Notes: a model not told the origin generated them from the sequence alone. 11,505 bases of DNA from Firmicutes bacterium UBA1426 (GCA_002329675.1 DCUA01000126.1:664-12168); one strand, 5' to 3'. Shown: positions 1 through 6,280, numbered from the stretch's first letter. Numbers and translations are program-made.

Positions 1-720
1 AAAACAGAGTTGAAGCTGTCTCTGCGCGGCATGGATATGTTGATCTTCGCAATTATAATGCCTTTGGTTGTTCTTGTGGTGCTGGGTATTATTTATGGCA
101 ATAAGCCGGCATTTGAAGGCGCAGCTTATACCTTTATCGAACAATCCTTCGGCGCTTTGTCAACCATTGCGATTTGTGCTGGAGGTGTCATGGGCTTACC
201 TCTCGTCGTGTCGGATTACAGAGGGAAGCAGATCTTAAAAAGATTTAAGGTGACCCCCGTTAGCCCCGGCATGATTCTGATCGTGGAAGTTACGATGTAT
301 TTTCTCTATGCACTTGTTTCTTTGCTTACCCTGTTTGCAGTGGCTGCCATATTTTTCGGATTCAGGATGCAGGGAGGCATTTTACAATTCATTCTCGGAT
401 GGATGCTGGTAATGATTTCGATGTTCAGCATCGGCATGATGGTTGGCGGCATTGCAAAAAACGCAAAAATCGCCGGGATCATTGCAAGTGCATTGTACTT
501 CCCGATGCTGATTTTTTCCGGGGCGACACTTCCCTATGAAGTAATGCCGGCGGCAATGCAAAGGGTCGTTGACCTCCTGCCATTGACCCAGGGCATCAAA
601 ATACTGAAATCCGCCACATTAGGCCTGACAATGGATCATGTTATGATTCCGATTGCGGTAATGGCAGCAATAGCAGCTATCTGTTCCTTTGTGGCGATAC
701 GGTTTTTCAAATGGGAATAA
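1..720 (+). CDS. ABC-2 type transporter permease subunit (5' end outside window)
   Basis: This is the membrane subunit of an ABC-2 family export system (drug, antibiotic or similar export); the ATPase partner would normally be the gene just upstream, outside the window. The frame is open from base 1. A TTG at position 10 could be read as a start, but the codons before it (K-T-E) fit the usual amphipathic N-terminus of the family (KTELKLSLRG), so the true start is probably a few codons upstream of the window. About six hydrophobic segments are visible: an N-terminal one (FAIIMPLVVLVVLGIIYG), a pair around the middle, and a last one ending in RFFKWE. The segment LPLTQGIKILKSATLG before the final membrane helix is typical of ABC-2 permeases of the DrrB/YadH type. 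The substrate cannot be told. No terminator follows, so read-through into the next operon is possible. Confidence 0.85.
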   Translation, partial: KTELKLSLRGMDMLIFAIIMPLVVLVVLGIIYGNKPAFEGAAYTFIEQSFGALSTIAICAGGVMGLPLVVSDYRGKQILKRFKVTPVSPGMILIVEVTMYFLYALVSLLTLFAVAAIFFGFRMQGGILQFILGWMLVMISMFSIGMMVGGIAKNAKIAGIIASALYFPMLIFSGATLPYEVMPAAMQRVVDLLPLTQGIKILKSATLGLTMDHVMIPIAVMAAIAAICSFVAIRFFKWE

Positions 721-750
721 ATTCCGACTCCAGGTACCAAATGCATTCGG

Positions 751-802
751 AAATCCGGATTTGGAAAATATACTGGATATAATCAAAACTATTTGATATG
801 AT
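751..802 (+). promoter_or_regulatory. Possible control region of the NitT/TauT-type ABC operon
   Basis: The 123-bp gap before the substrate-binding protein contains a perfect 12-bp palindrome, AAATCCGGATTT (751-762). It also has a TATAAT at 778-783 and a short inverted repeat ATCAAA/TTTGAT (782-787 and 792-797), followed by TATGAT (797-802). No good -35 box sits at the right distance from either -10-like hexamer, so a promoter is likely but not pinned down. The palindromes may be operator sites or chance. Confidence 0.3.
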
Positions 803-843
803 TCCGATGGAATGTGATACAAAATATACTTGGAGTAAAAGAA

Positions 844-1794
844 ATGAAAAACAAAATATATAGAAAGAATGTCATATTGATTCTCACGGTAATTGCAGCA
901 CTTTTCCTGGCAGCAGGGTGCGGTTCGGCTGTAACGGAGGATGAGGATCCTTTGTTAGAGGAAGAGATTCCTCCATTAAAGGTGGGGCTCATGCCGGCAG
1001 TAGATTCCGCTCCCGCTTTCCTGGCTGAAAAGAACGGGTATTTTGAGGAACTCGGCCTGGATGTTGAACTGCAGATCTTCAATAACCCGCAGGACAGACA
1101 AAGCGCGCTCCAGACCCATAATATTGATGGCACTATAACGGACCTGATCGCGGTGGCCGTAAACGTGGACGGAGGGTTTGATATCAAAGCCACTACTACG
1201 ACAAATGGCGTATTCCCGGTGCTTTTGAAGGAAGGAGCCGACCGGAAGAAAGAGATCAAGGTGGGGATGATGGAGGTCAGCGTCACCAATTTCCTGATCG
1301 ATGAATGGCTGGGAGACGAGTATACCATAGAAAAAGTATATATCAACGATATTCCTGCCAGACTGGCGGCCATCGGAAGCGGCCAGCTTGATATGGGGCT
1401 GTTTCCCGAACCGGTGGCGTCCATGGGTGAGCTCAGCGGCCTGGTGAAGAAAAACTATGAGCCGGAAGACGGGATTTGCCCGGATGTTTTCGTATTCACC
1501 GGTAAAGCATTGAGCGAGAAAGAGAACGCGGTCAAACTCTTCCATGAAGCTTACAACAAAGCGGTGGATGAAATCAATAACAATCCCCAGGTTGCAAGAG
1601 ATATTCTTATGGAGAAGATTCCCAACCTGAATCCCGAAATCAAGGATAAGATGATGCTTCCCGAGTACACAAAAGCGTCCTTGCCGGACAATGCGTATAT
1701 TGACAAAATCATTCAATGGACCGCCGAGGTTATGAAGAAAGAATTGCAGGTCAGCGCAGACGATCTGACAGAAAGAAAGTTTACAGAAGAATGA
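844..1794 (+). CDS. ABC transporter substrate-binding lipoprotein, NitT/TauT (NMT1/SsuA-like) family
   Basis: This is the extracytoplasmic solute receptor of an importer in the nitrate/sulfonate/taurine/thiamine-precursor group. The start is taken at ATG 844 because GGAG at 832-835 lies 8 nt upstream; the frame runs back to a GTG at 814 with no ribosome binding site. The 316-residue product begins with a lipoprotein signal: basic residues, a hydrophobic core, then the lipobox LAAGC with the lipidated Cys at residue 26. The mature domain opens with the family pattern LKVGLMPAVDSAPAFLAEKNGYFEELGLDVEL, here summarised as the first beta strand plus the YFEELGLDVEL motif near residues 65-75. The binding-site loop GTITDLIAVAVN follows. 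Typical length is 310-340 aa. Its stop overlaps the ATPase start by ATGA. The ligand is undetermined; sulfonate, taurine and HMP (thiamine) relatives all have this fold. Confidence 0.9.
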   Translation: MKNKIYRKNVILILTVIAALFLAAGCGSAVTEDEDPLLEEEIPPLKVGLMPAVDSAPAFLAEKNGYFEELGLDVELQIFNNPQDRQSALQTHNIDGTITDLIAVAVNVDGGFDIKATTTTNGVFPVLLKEGADRKKEIKVGMMEVSVTNFLIDEWLGDEYTIEKVYINDIPARLAAIGSGQLDMGLFPEPVASMGELSGLVKKNYEPEDGICPDVFVFTGKALSEKENAVKLFHEAYNKAVDEINNNPQVARDILMEKIPNLNPEIKDKMMLPEYTKASLPDNAYIDKIIQWTAEVMKKELQVSADDLTERKFTEE

Positions 1795-2540
1795 TACGGA
1801 TCAGGGATCTCGGAGTAAAATACGGCAATGAAACTGCCTTGGAAAATATTGATCTGGATATTCCCAAGAACAAAACGTGTGCCATTATAGGCCCCTCAGG
1901 CTGCGGAAAGACGACCCTGCTATACACCATGGCAGGGCTTATTGTCCCGTCTTCGGGAAAAGTTCTGATCAACGGGGAAGAACTGAAGTCCACCCGAAAG
2001 GAAACCGGCGTCATTCTCCAGAACGGAGGACTTCTCCCGTGGAAGACGGCCTGGGACAATGTTGCCCTTGGCCTTAAGGCAAGAGGTATGGATAAGGCCG
2101 AAATCAATGGGAAAGTCAGCGCTATCCTGGAGGAACTGGGGATTTTGGAGCATCGGGATAAATACCCAAACCAGATTTCCGGCGGACAGAGGCAGAGGGT
2201 CTCCATCGCAAGGACACTTGTGCTGGAGCCGGACCTTCTTCTCATGGACGAGGCTTCTTCGTCCCTTGACGCGATAAACAGAGAGCATATACAAAACCTG
2301 ATTCTGAAACTATACATGAAAAATCCGGCTACTATGGTAATGGTGACCCACAGCATAGAGGAAGCGGTTTTTCTGGGACAGACCATTGTCATTATGGAGA
2401 GAGCTGCGATCAAGCATATAATCGAGAATCCCTACTTCGGTGACGAGGATATCCGCACCAAGCCAGAGTATTATAATATCTGCCTTGAGGTGCGAAAGTG
2501 GCTGAGCAAGGAACTGAGTAAGGAGGAAGAAGACAAATGA
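1791..2540 (+). CDS. ABC transporter ATP-binding protein, NitT/TauT (SsuB/TauB-like) family
   Basis: This is the cytoplasmic ATPase that powers the importer. I start it at ATG 1791, which overlaps the upstream stop (ATGA) and opens directly into the first beta strand (MIRIRDLGVKYG); the 25 further codons upstream in this frame lie wholly inside the binding-protein gene. The product is 249 aa with all the landmarks in order: Walker A GPSGCGKTT (34-42), Q-loop Gln77 in ILQNGGLLPWKTAWDN, signature ISGGQRQR (129-136), Walker B LLLMDE (149-154), D-loop SSLD and H-loop His187 in VTHSIEEAV. The LLPWKT stretch after the Q-loop is characteristic of the SsuB/TauB/ThiZ branch. Walker B continues as DEASSSLD rather than the common DEPFSALD, a conservative change. 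Translation is probably coupled to the gene before; only a weak AGAAGA precedes the start. Confidence 0.92.
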   Translation: MIRIRDLGVKYGNETALENIDLDIPKNKTCAIIGPSGCGKTTLLYTMAGLIVPSSGKVLINGEELKSTRKETGVILQNGGLLPWKTAWDNVALGLKARGMDKAEINGKVSAILEELGILEHRDKYPNQISGGQRQRVSIARTLVLEPDLLLMDEASSSLDAINREHIQNLILKLYMKNPATMVMVTHSIEEAVFLGQTIVIMERAAIKHIIENPYFGDEDIRTKPEYYNICLEVRKWLSKELSKEEEDK

Positions 2541-3283
2541 AGGTTTTTGAGAAACTCCTCCGTAGCAGAAGCCTATTCGGCTCTCTTTCCATTTTGATTC
2601 TCTGGTACGTTTTACATCTGGCCATCGGATCGAAAATTATCCCGGGGCCCTTTGAGACGATCGTTACATTTTTTCATCTTATGACCGGATCTCTTCTGCT
2701 GCATATTTTGAGCAGTATCTTAAGAATCACTGTGGCCATAGTGCTGTCTATGGGGATCGGCATACCCCTAGGGCTGTGGATGGGCCTCTCCAAAAGAGCT
2801 GACTCCTTCATTTCGCCCATAGCTTACATCCTTTATCCAATCCCCAAAGTAGCGTTTCTGCCGCTCTTCATGGTGCTCTTCGGCCTGGGAAACAGCTCCA
2901 AGATCATCCTTATTCTATCGATCATCGTCTTTCAGATCATTCTGGCTGTCCGGGATGGTGTGAAGGAGATCCCCAAGGAATACTTTTATTCGGTGGCGAC
3001 GCTTGGTCTTAACCGGTGGCAGATCTATAGCAGCCTTGTATTTCCGGCAGTGCTTCCAAAGATCATGTCAGCACTGAGAGTGAGTATCGGCGTAAGCATT
3101 GCTACCTTGTTTTTCAGTGAAAACTATGCCACTACCTACGGGATCGGTTACTTTATTATGAATTGCTGGGTTATGGTCGATTACGTCGAGATGTTTGCCG
3201 GGATACTGGCTATGAGCCTGATGGGAACATTTATATTTAAGGCAGTGGATTGGGCAGAAGGGAAGATTTGCCCGTGGGTGTGA
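2537..3283 (+). CDS. ABC transporter permease, NitT/TauT (SsuC/TauC-like) family
   Basis: This is the inner-membrane channel subunit of the same importer (BPD_transp_1 fold, usually a homodimer). The ATG at 2537 overlaps the ATPase stop (ATGA), and a strong AAGGAGGA lies at 2519-2526. The 248-residue protein has about six membrane helices. The cytoplasmic coupling loop with the EAA-type motif is around residues 148-175 (KEYFYSVATLGLNRWQIY, ending in VFPAVLP). It also has the family pattern SENYATTYGIGYFI at 194-207. The C-terminus GKICPWV matches the usual end of the family, so it is full length. An oddity is that the TGA stop (3281-3283) lies inside the left arm of the downstream repeat element (3277-3286). 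The element therefore abuts the gene exactly. Confidence 0.92.
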   Translation: MKVFEKLLRSRSLFGSLSILILWYVLHLAIGSKIIPGPFETIVTFFHLMTGSLLLHILSSILRITVAIVLSMGIGIPLGLWMGLSKRADSFISPIAYILYPIPKVAFLPLFMVLFGLGNSSKIILILSIIVFQIILAVRDGVKEIPKEYFYSVATLGLNRWQIYSSLVFPAVLPKIMSALRVSIGVSIATLFFSENYATTYGIGYFIMNCWVMVDYVEMFAGILAMSLMGTFIFKAVDWAEGKICPWV

Positions 3284-3576
3284 CAGGGGTGACAAGGGGA
3301 CGGGGTTGCTGTCACACCTTAAAAGCAACCGGAATTTAAGTCATAGAAAATAGCGGTTGCCTATTTGCCAATAATCAGACCAAAATCATTGAAAAACATG
3401 AGGAAAGCAACCGGAATTTGTGAAGTAAAGAATCCCGGTTGCCTTTTTTGTCAGAAAGGCAACCGATATTATGCTAAGGAGATTTATCGGTTGCTTATAA
3501 TCATAAAATAGCCCGAAAACAAGAGAAACTGACAGAAAAAGCAACCGTAATTTGCATAGTAGAGAATTTCGGTTGC
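3277..3576. repeat. Palindromic repeat element, copy A: leader hairpin plus four 36-nt hairpin units
   Basis: The element opens with a perfect 10-bp inverted repeat, GGTGTGACAG (3277-3286) and CTGTCACACC (3309-3318), around a G-rich loop containing GGGGACGGGG. Four units follow. Each is exactly 36 nt and bounded by GCAACCG and CGGTTGC: 3325-3360, 3407-3442, 3459-3494 and 3541-3576. Spacers are 46, 16 and 46 nt, giving unit-to-unit distances of 82, 52 and 82. Unit interiors are related but not identical; unit 3 has a perfect 10-bp stem GCAACCGATA/TATCGGTTGC. A homologous copy lies at 5977-6230 and a fragment at 5598-5669. Both spacers and units are conserved between copies, so this is one dispersed intergenic element, not a chance cluster. 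Confidence 0.85.
3404..3449 (+). terminator. Probable intrinsic terminator of the ABC importer operon (repeat unit A2)
   Basis: The second unit of repeat copy A forms an 8-bp GC-rich stem, GCAACCGG (3407-3414) with CCGGTTGC (3435-3442). The stem is extended by A:T pairs after one mismatch and followed by CTTTTTT (3443-3449). This has the form of a Rho-independent terminator for the operon ending at 3283. The A-rich left flank is weaker as a terminator on the other strand. Confidence 0.5.
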
Positions 3577-3594
3577 TTTGTCATTATAAGCTTA

Positions 3595-3624
3595 GCGGCA
3601 AGCCGCCCGAGGAGGTACGGGCGG
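3595..3624. other. GC-rich hairpin region between repeat copy A and the regulator promoter
   Basis: CCGCCCG (3603-3609) and CGGGCGG (3618-3624) form a perfect 7-bp stem around AGGAGGTA. An alternative hairpin GCGGC-AA-GCCGC (3595-3606) overlaps its left side, so the two folds exclude each other. The stretch is much richer in GC than its surroundings, has no T-run and no homologue in copy B. Its role is unknown. Confidence 0.35.
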
Positions 3625-3709
3625 ACCCTCTGACTTGGTATTACACGCAGCGTAGCATTATCCTACTTCAGATTGATATTGAACATGATGCAAAATTATC
3701 CAGTCTCAC

Positions 3710-3739
3710 TTGACATTACACATAATGTAACGTTATAAT
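3710..3739 (+). promoter_or_regulatory. Promoter of the ArsR-like regulator/MFS operon
   Basis: A consensus TTGACA (3710-3715) and a consensus TATAAT (3734-3739) are separated by 18 bp. The predicted transcript starts near 3746, about 36 nt upstream of the TTG start. Both boxes are intact sigma-A sites. Confidence 0.75.
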
Positions 3740-3760
3740 TCATGTAACGTGTAAGTAACG
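3716..3760. promoter_or_regulatory. Operator-like repeats overlapping the regulator promoter
   Basis: TTACA (3716-3720) and TGTAA (3726-3730) form an inverted repeat inside the promoter spacer. TGTAACGT occurs at 3726-3733 and again at 3743-3750, with a partial third copy AGTAACG at 3754-3760. ACGTTA (3730-3735) and TAACGT (3745-3750) are also an inverted pair flanking the -10 box. Sites placed like this would let a bound dimer block RNA polymerase, so autoregulation by the ArsR-like protein is likely (inference). Confidence 0.55.
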
Positions 3761-3781
3761 ATTGTGTGGAGGTGTCATGCA

Positions 3782-4351
3782 TTGAAGAAGATCAAATTAA
3801 CCACAAAAAAAGAATTGAATATTTATATGAGTCCCGTAAGACAACAGTTATTACGGCAGCTGAGCATTGCCAATGGCCCGATGACTCCTAAAATGCTGTC
3901 AGAGACTTTAGGGATATCCCCGTCCAGTGTTCAGCATCATATCAGGAAATTGAGTGAGCTGGAACTGATTGAATTAGATCACACCGAGGTCATAAATGGT
4001 ATCGTCGCAAGTTATTATAAGCCGGCTCAGGTAACGGTACAAATAGGTTTAGGTACTTCTGATGAACTGGATCCCCAACGCGAGGTTTTGATGGAAAACA
4101 TCATATCTGAGGTGTATAAGGGGTTTTGCCGCCAGATGAAAAAGCGAAGAGATGCCGGGGAGCTTATTAACGAACCCACAGACCTGGGAGACACTCGAAC
4201 TGGAGTGCTTTATCTGACGGATGAAATGGCCGGGAAATTAATGCAGCTTATTCAGGATTTTATCGTTGAATACGGTACACCTCAGCAGGGTGGAGATCCC
4301 TGGGAATATGCCCTGATAGCTTACAAAGCAGGGGATGGATCGAATGACTAA
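3782..4351 (+). CDS. ArsR-like winged-helix transcriptional regulator
   Basis: This is a DNA-binding regulator, probably of its own operon with the MFS transporter. The start is taken at TTG 3782 because GGAGGTG (3768-3774) lies 7 nt upstream. The frame continues back to a GTG at 3764, but that codon sits upstream of and against the Shine-Dalgarno sequence and cannot use it. The 189-residue product has an N-terminal winged helix at about residues 15-80: SPVRQQLLRQL, then the helix-turn-helix MTPKMLSETLGISPSSVQHHIRKL, then a wing ending in YYKPA. The C-terminal part (81-189) is mixed helical, without cysteine or histidine clusters of a metal sensor, and may bind an organic ligand. The gene overlaps the transporter start by 8 nt, so translation is probably coupled. 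Confidence 0.85.
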   Translation: MKKIKLTTKKELNIYMSPVRQQLLRQLSIANGPMTPKMLSETLGISPSSVQHHIRKLSELELIELDHTEVINGIVASYYKPAQVTVQIGLGTSDELDPQREVLMENIISEVYKGFCRQMKKRRDAGELINEPTDLGDTRTGVLYLTDEMAGKLMQLIQDFIVEYGTPQQGGDPWEYALIAYKAGDGSND

Positions 4352-5534
4352 GCTGCAACGATCCATAATGCTTATCAAACACATTGCAACCGGTTTGATG
4401 ATTCCTATCCTAAGTGTTCTCTTATTACAAAAAGGTGCTACTATGCAGACGTTGCCCCTATTGTTTGCGACATTCTCAGTGACTGTAGCGTGTATGGAAG
4501 TGCCCAGCGGCATTTTCGCAGACATGTATGGGCGCAAGAAAGTATTTCTAATGTCATGTGTGCTGCAGATCATCGCTGTTTTGCTGCTGTTTTTTGCGGG
4601 TAATCCTGGATCAATGGCCCTTGCAATGGTATTCTTTGGATCGGGTCGGGCGTTTTCTTCCGGAAGTCTGGATGCCCTATTCATCGATCAGGCTATGGAC
4701 CGTCATGGGGAGAACATTCTGGCAAAGGTTACTGCACAGTTGGCGATACTGGAAGGAGTGGGTTTCGCCGCTGGAAGCATTGCCGGTGGGTTTATAGCCA
4801 GTGTGACGAATACATATTTATCAAACCTGGTAATGCAGTTTCTCCTGAACGTTACCCTCCTCCTGATCTGTCTGCTATTTGTGCAGGAGCAACCAGCTGC
4901 GCATGCAGAACATCAGCGGTCTCTCAGAGATCACCTTAAAGAAGGGAAGCAATTAGTGCTCTCGTCCCGGAAATTCACCTTGATTTTTATTAGTGTCTTT
5001 GTGGCTGGTTTCGTCATGTCTACTGTAGAGACATACTGGCAGCCAACCTTTGTGAATCTATCGAAGATGGATAATGTCGCATGGGCGTTGGGGCTGATCA
5101 CTTTCGCCGGATTTATTAGTGCGATTCTCGGCAGCACCCTGGGGCAGATGCTCATGGATAAGTTTAAGGGCAAGTGGTGGATCATCTACAATATCTGCCG
5201 AACTTCTCTCGGAGTGACCTTCATCATTTACGCACTTCAGGAGAGCATCGGAGGATTTGTGACAGGATACGGCATTGTATACCTTTTCATAGGGATCAAC
5301 AGCGTGGTGGAGACTACCATTATAAATAAATGGACTCCCGGAAGAATGCGAGCCAGTGTGCTTTCACTCAGCTCTCTCATAACCCAGATCGGGGTGCTCG
5401 TTGCTTCCGTGTTGAGTAGCATTCTGGTGGCGCATCTGGGGGTTCCCGGGATTTGGACAATTTCAGGGATCCTCGTGGGTGGTTATGCACTTACTTTAAT
5501 TTTTGTCGCTAAAGATAGGGCAATGTATATATAA
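4344..5534 (+). CDS. MFS transporter, probable drug/solute efflux protein
   Basis: This is a major facilitator superfamily membrane protein of about 396 aa, with roughly 12 hydrophobic segments and the usual length. Two in-frame ATGs are possible, 4335 and 4344. I prefer 4344 (MTKLQRSIML) because the AGGGG at 4330-4334 is 9 nt from it but touches 4335. The signature loop between helices 2 and 3, GIFADMYGRKK (residues 56-66), matches MFS motif A. A charged central loop near residues 185-205 separates the two six-helix halves. The gene overlaps the ArsR-like regulator upstream, which suggests an inducible efflux pair. The substrate cannot be told. The stop at 5532-5534 is not followed by an immediate terminator; the nearest strong one is at 5821-5862. 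Confidence 0.87.
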   Translation: MTKLQRSIMLIKHIATGLMIPILSVLLLQKGATMQTLPLLFATFSVTVACMEVPSGIFADMYGRKKVFLMSCVLQIIAVLLLFFAGNPGSMALAMVFFGSGRAFSSGSLDALFIDQAMDRHGENILAKVTAQLAILEGVGFAAGSIAGGFIASVTNTYLSNLVMQFLLNVTLLLICLLFVQEQPAAHAEHQRSLRDHLKEGKQLVLSSRKFTLIFISVFVAGFVMSTVETYWQPTFVNLSKMDNVAWALGLITFAGFISAILGSTLGQMLMDKFKGKWWIIYNICRTSLGVTFIIYALQESIGGFVTGYGIVYLFIGINSVVETTIINKWTPGRMRASVLSLSSLITQIGVLVASVLSSILVAHLGVPGIWTISGILVGGYALTLIFVAKDRAMYI

Positions 5535-5597
5535 ATTAAGCCCTTCCGTCCCACAAGCTTTACAATTCTTTTATTGCGCTTTTTGTTGACAGATATG

Positions 5598-5669
5598 TGT
5601 CAGTAGGGACGGGGTTACTGTTCCGCCTAAAAAGCAACCGATAATAATATCGAAGAAAATCCCCGTTGC
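5598..5669. repeat. Truncated copy of the GCAACCG palindromic element
   Basis: A decayed leader (GGGACGGGGTTACTGTT) matches the leader loop of copy A. It is followed by a single unit of exactly 36 nt, from GCAACCG (5634-5640) to a degenerate right end CCGTTGC (5663-5669). After that all similarity to the spacer of copies A and B stops. This is a remnant or a minimal form of the element. Confidence 0.6.
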
Positions 5670-5820
5670 TCTTCGCATAGCTTCTAATGACCTTCAACAT
5701 CTCGGGAGAAATAAGTAACTTTTTGCGAACTCTCTTAAAAGGTGAACTATCAGAGGCCTTTTGGCAAGCCAAAAGCCACCTTCTTGAGACCCGAATAGTC
5801 CATAATTATCAAGTCCAAAG

Positions 5821-5862
5821 AAAAAGAGAACTACAAATCTAAAAAATGTAGTTCTCTTTTTT
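5821..5862. terminator. Bidirectional intrinsic terminator
   Basis: A perfect 15-bp inverted repeat, AAAAAGAGAACTACA (5821-5835) and TGTAGTTCTCTTTTT (5847-5861), surrounds an 11-nt loop. It has an A-rich left flank and a T-run on the right, so it can stop transcription from either strand. On the plus strand it would end the regulator/MFS operon. Confidence 0.8.
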
Positions 5863-5976
5863 CCTGGTCGGTTAGAAGAATACTATAATAGCGGTTTTGA
5901 AGCCTCAATACCTGTAGAAATAGTTCACACTATCATCAGAAAATAAATAAATGAACTATTTTGAAACGGCTGGGAT

Positions 5977-6230
5977 GGTGACAGGGGTCGGGGCTGCTGT
6001 CACATCTTAAAAGCAACCGGATTTAAGCTAAGAACAAAATACGGTTGCCTATTTGCCGATAATCAGGTCAAAATCACTGCTAAACATGAGGAAAGCAACC
6101 GATAAAAATTTCAAAGGAAATCCCGGTTGCCTTTTCCCCCAAGAAGGCAACCGATATTTTACTAAGGGAATTTACCGGTTGCTTTTGTTCCTAAAACAGC
6201 TCGAATACAAGACAAAATGATAGAAAAAGC
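5977..6230. repeat. Palindromic repeat element, copy B: leader hairpin plus three intact units
   Basis: The leader inverted repeat is GTGACAG (5978-5984) and CTGTCAC (5997-6003), with a shorter loop than in copy A. Three 36-nt units bounded by GCAACCG and CGGTTGC lie at 6013-6048, 6095-6130 and 6147-6182. They are separated by 46 and 16 nt, exactly as in copy A. The next spacer is also 46 nt and similar to that of copy A, so a fourth unit is due at 6229. There the sequence reads GC and then changes to an AGC triplet run (GCAGCAGCAGCGG) and loses homology. Copy B is therefore broken precisely at the start of unit 4. Confidence 0.82.
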
Positions 6231-6280
6231 AGCAGCAGCGGTACCAGGTATGGGTCAAAATAGTTATTTTCTAAAATATA

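Larger units (their letters stand above)
5535..6280. other. Non-coding interval between the MFS and TetR genes
   Basis: This stretch of about 750 bp has no credible gene. In order it holds: a 19-bp sequence shared with the 3' end of the diguanylate cyclase gene (5543-5561); a truncated repeat copy (5598-5669); a near-palindrome TTTTGGC-AA-GCCAAAA (5759-5774); a strong bidirectional terminator (5821-5862); a 10-bp inverted repeat AAATAGTTCA/TGAACTATTT (5918-5927 and 5952-5961, 24-nt loop); and repeat copy B (5977-6230). It looks like a sink for repeats and decayed sequence. Confidence 0.6.

Noticed and set aside
814..843. GTG start for the substrate-binding protein
   Set aside because: There is no ribosome binding site before it, and the extra 10 residues would spoil the lipoprotein signal. 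ATG 844 has GGAG at the right distance.
1716..1790. A 25-residue N-terminal extension of the ABC ATPase
   Set aside because: It lies wholly inside the binding-protein gene, is highly basic and unlike the family, and the ATGA overlap at 1791 gives a normal start.
2237..2272. Defective Walker B/D-loop in the ATPase (DEASSSLD)
   Set aside because: The catalytic Asp-Glu and the D-loop SLD are intact; only the Pro-Phe of the common DEPFSALD is changed, which is tolerated in the family.
3325..3576. CRISPR-like array: 36-nt repeats with 46- and 16-nt spacers
   Set aside because: Unit interiors vary, the spacers are conserved between two genomic copies instead of unique, spacer lengths alternate widely, and no cas gene is present.
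5560..5772. A 70-residue minus-strand open frame
   Set aside because: It runs through the truncated repeat copy and has no clear ribosome binding site or recognisable domain. Its tail overlaps the possible GGDEF-derived fragment. It is more likely chance.
5755..5777. Palindrome TTTTGGC-AA-GCCAAAA as a terminator
   Set aside because: The two-base loop is too tight for a normal RNA hairpin and no T-run follows, and the strong terminator at 5821-5862 is close by.
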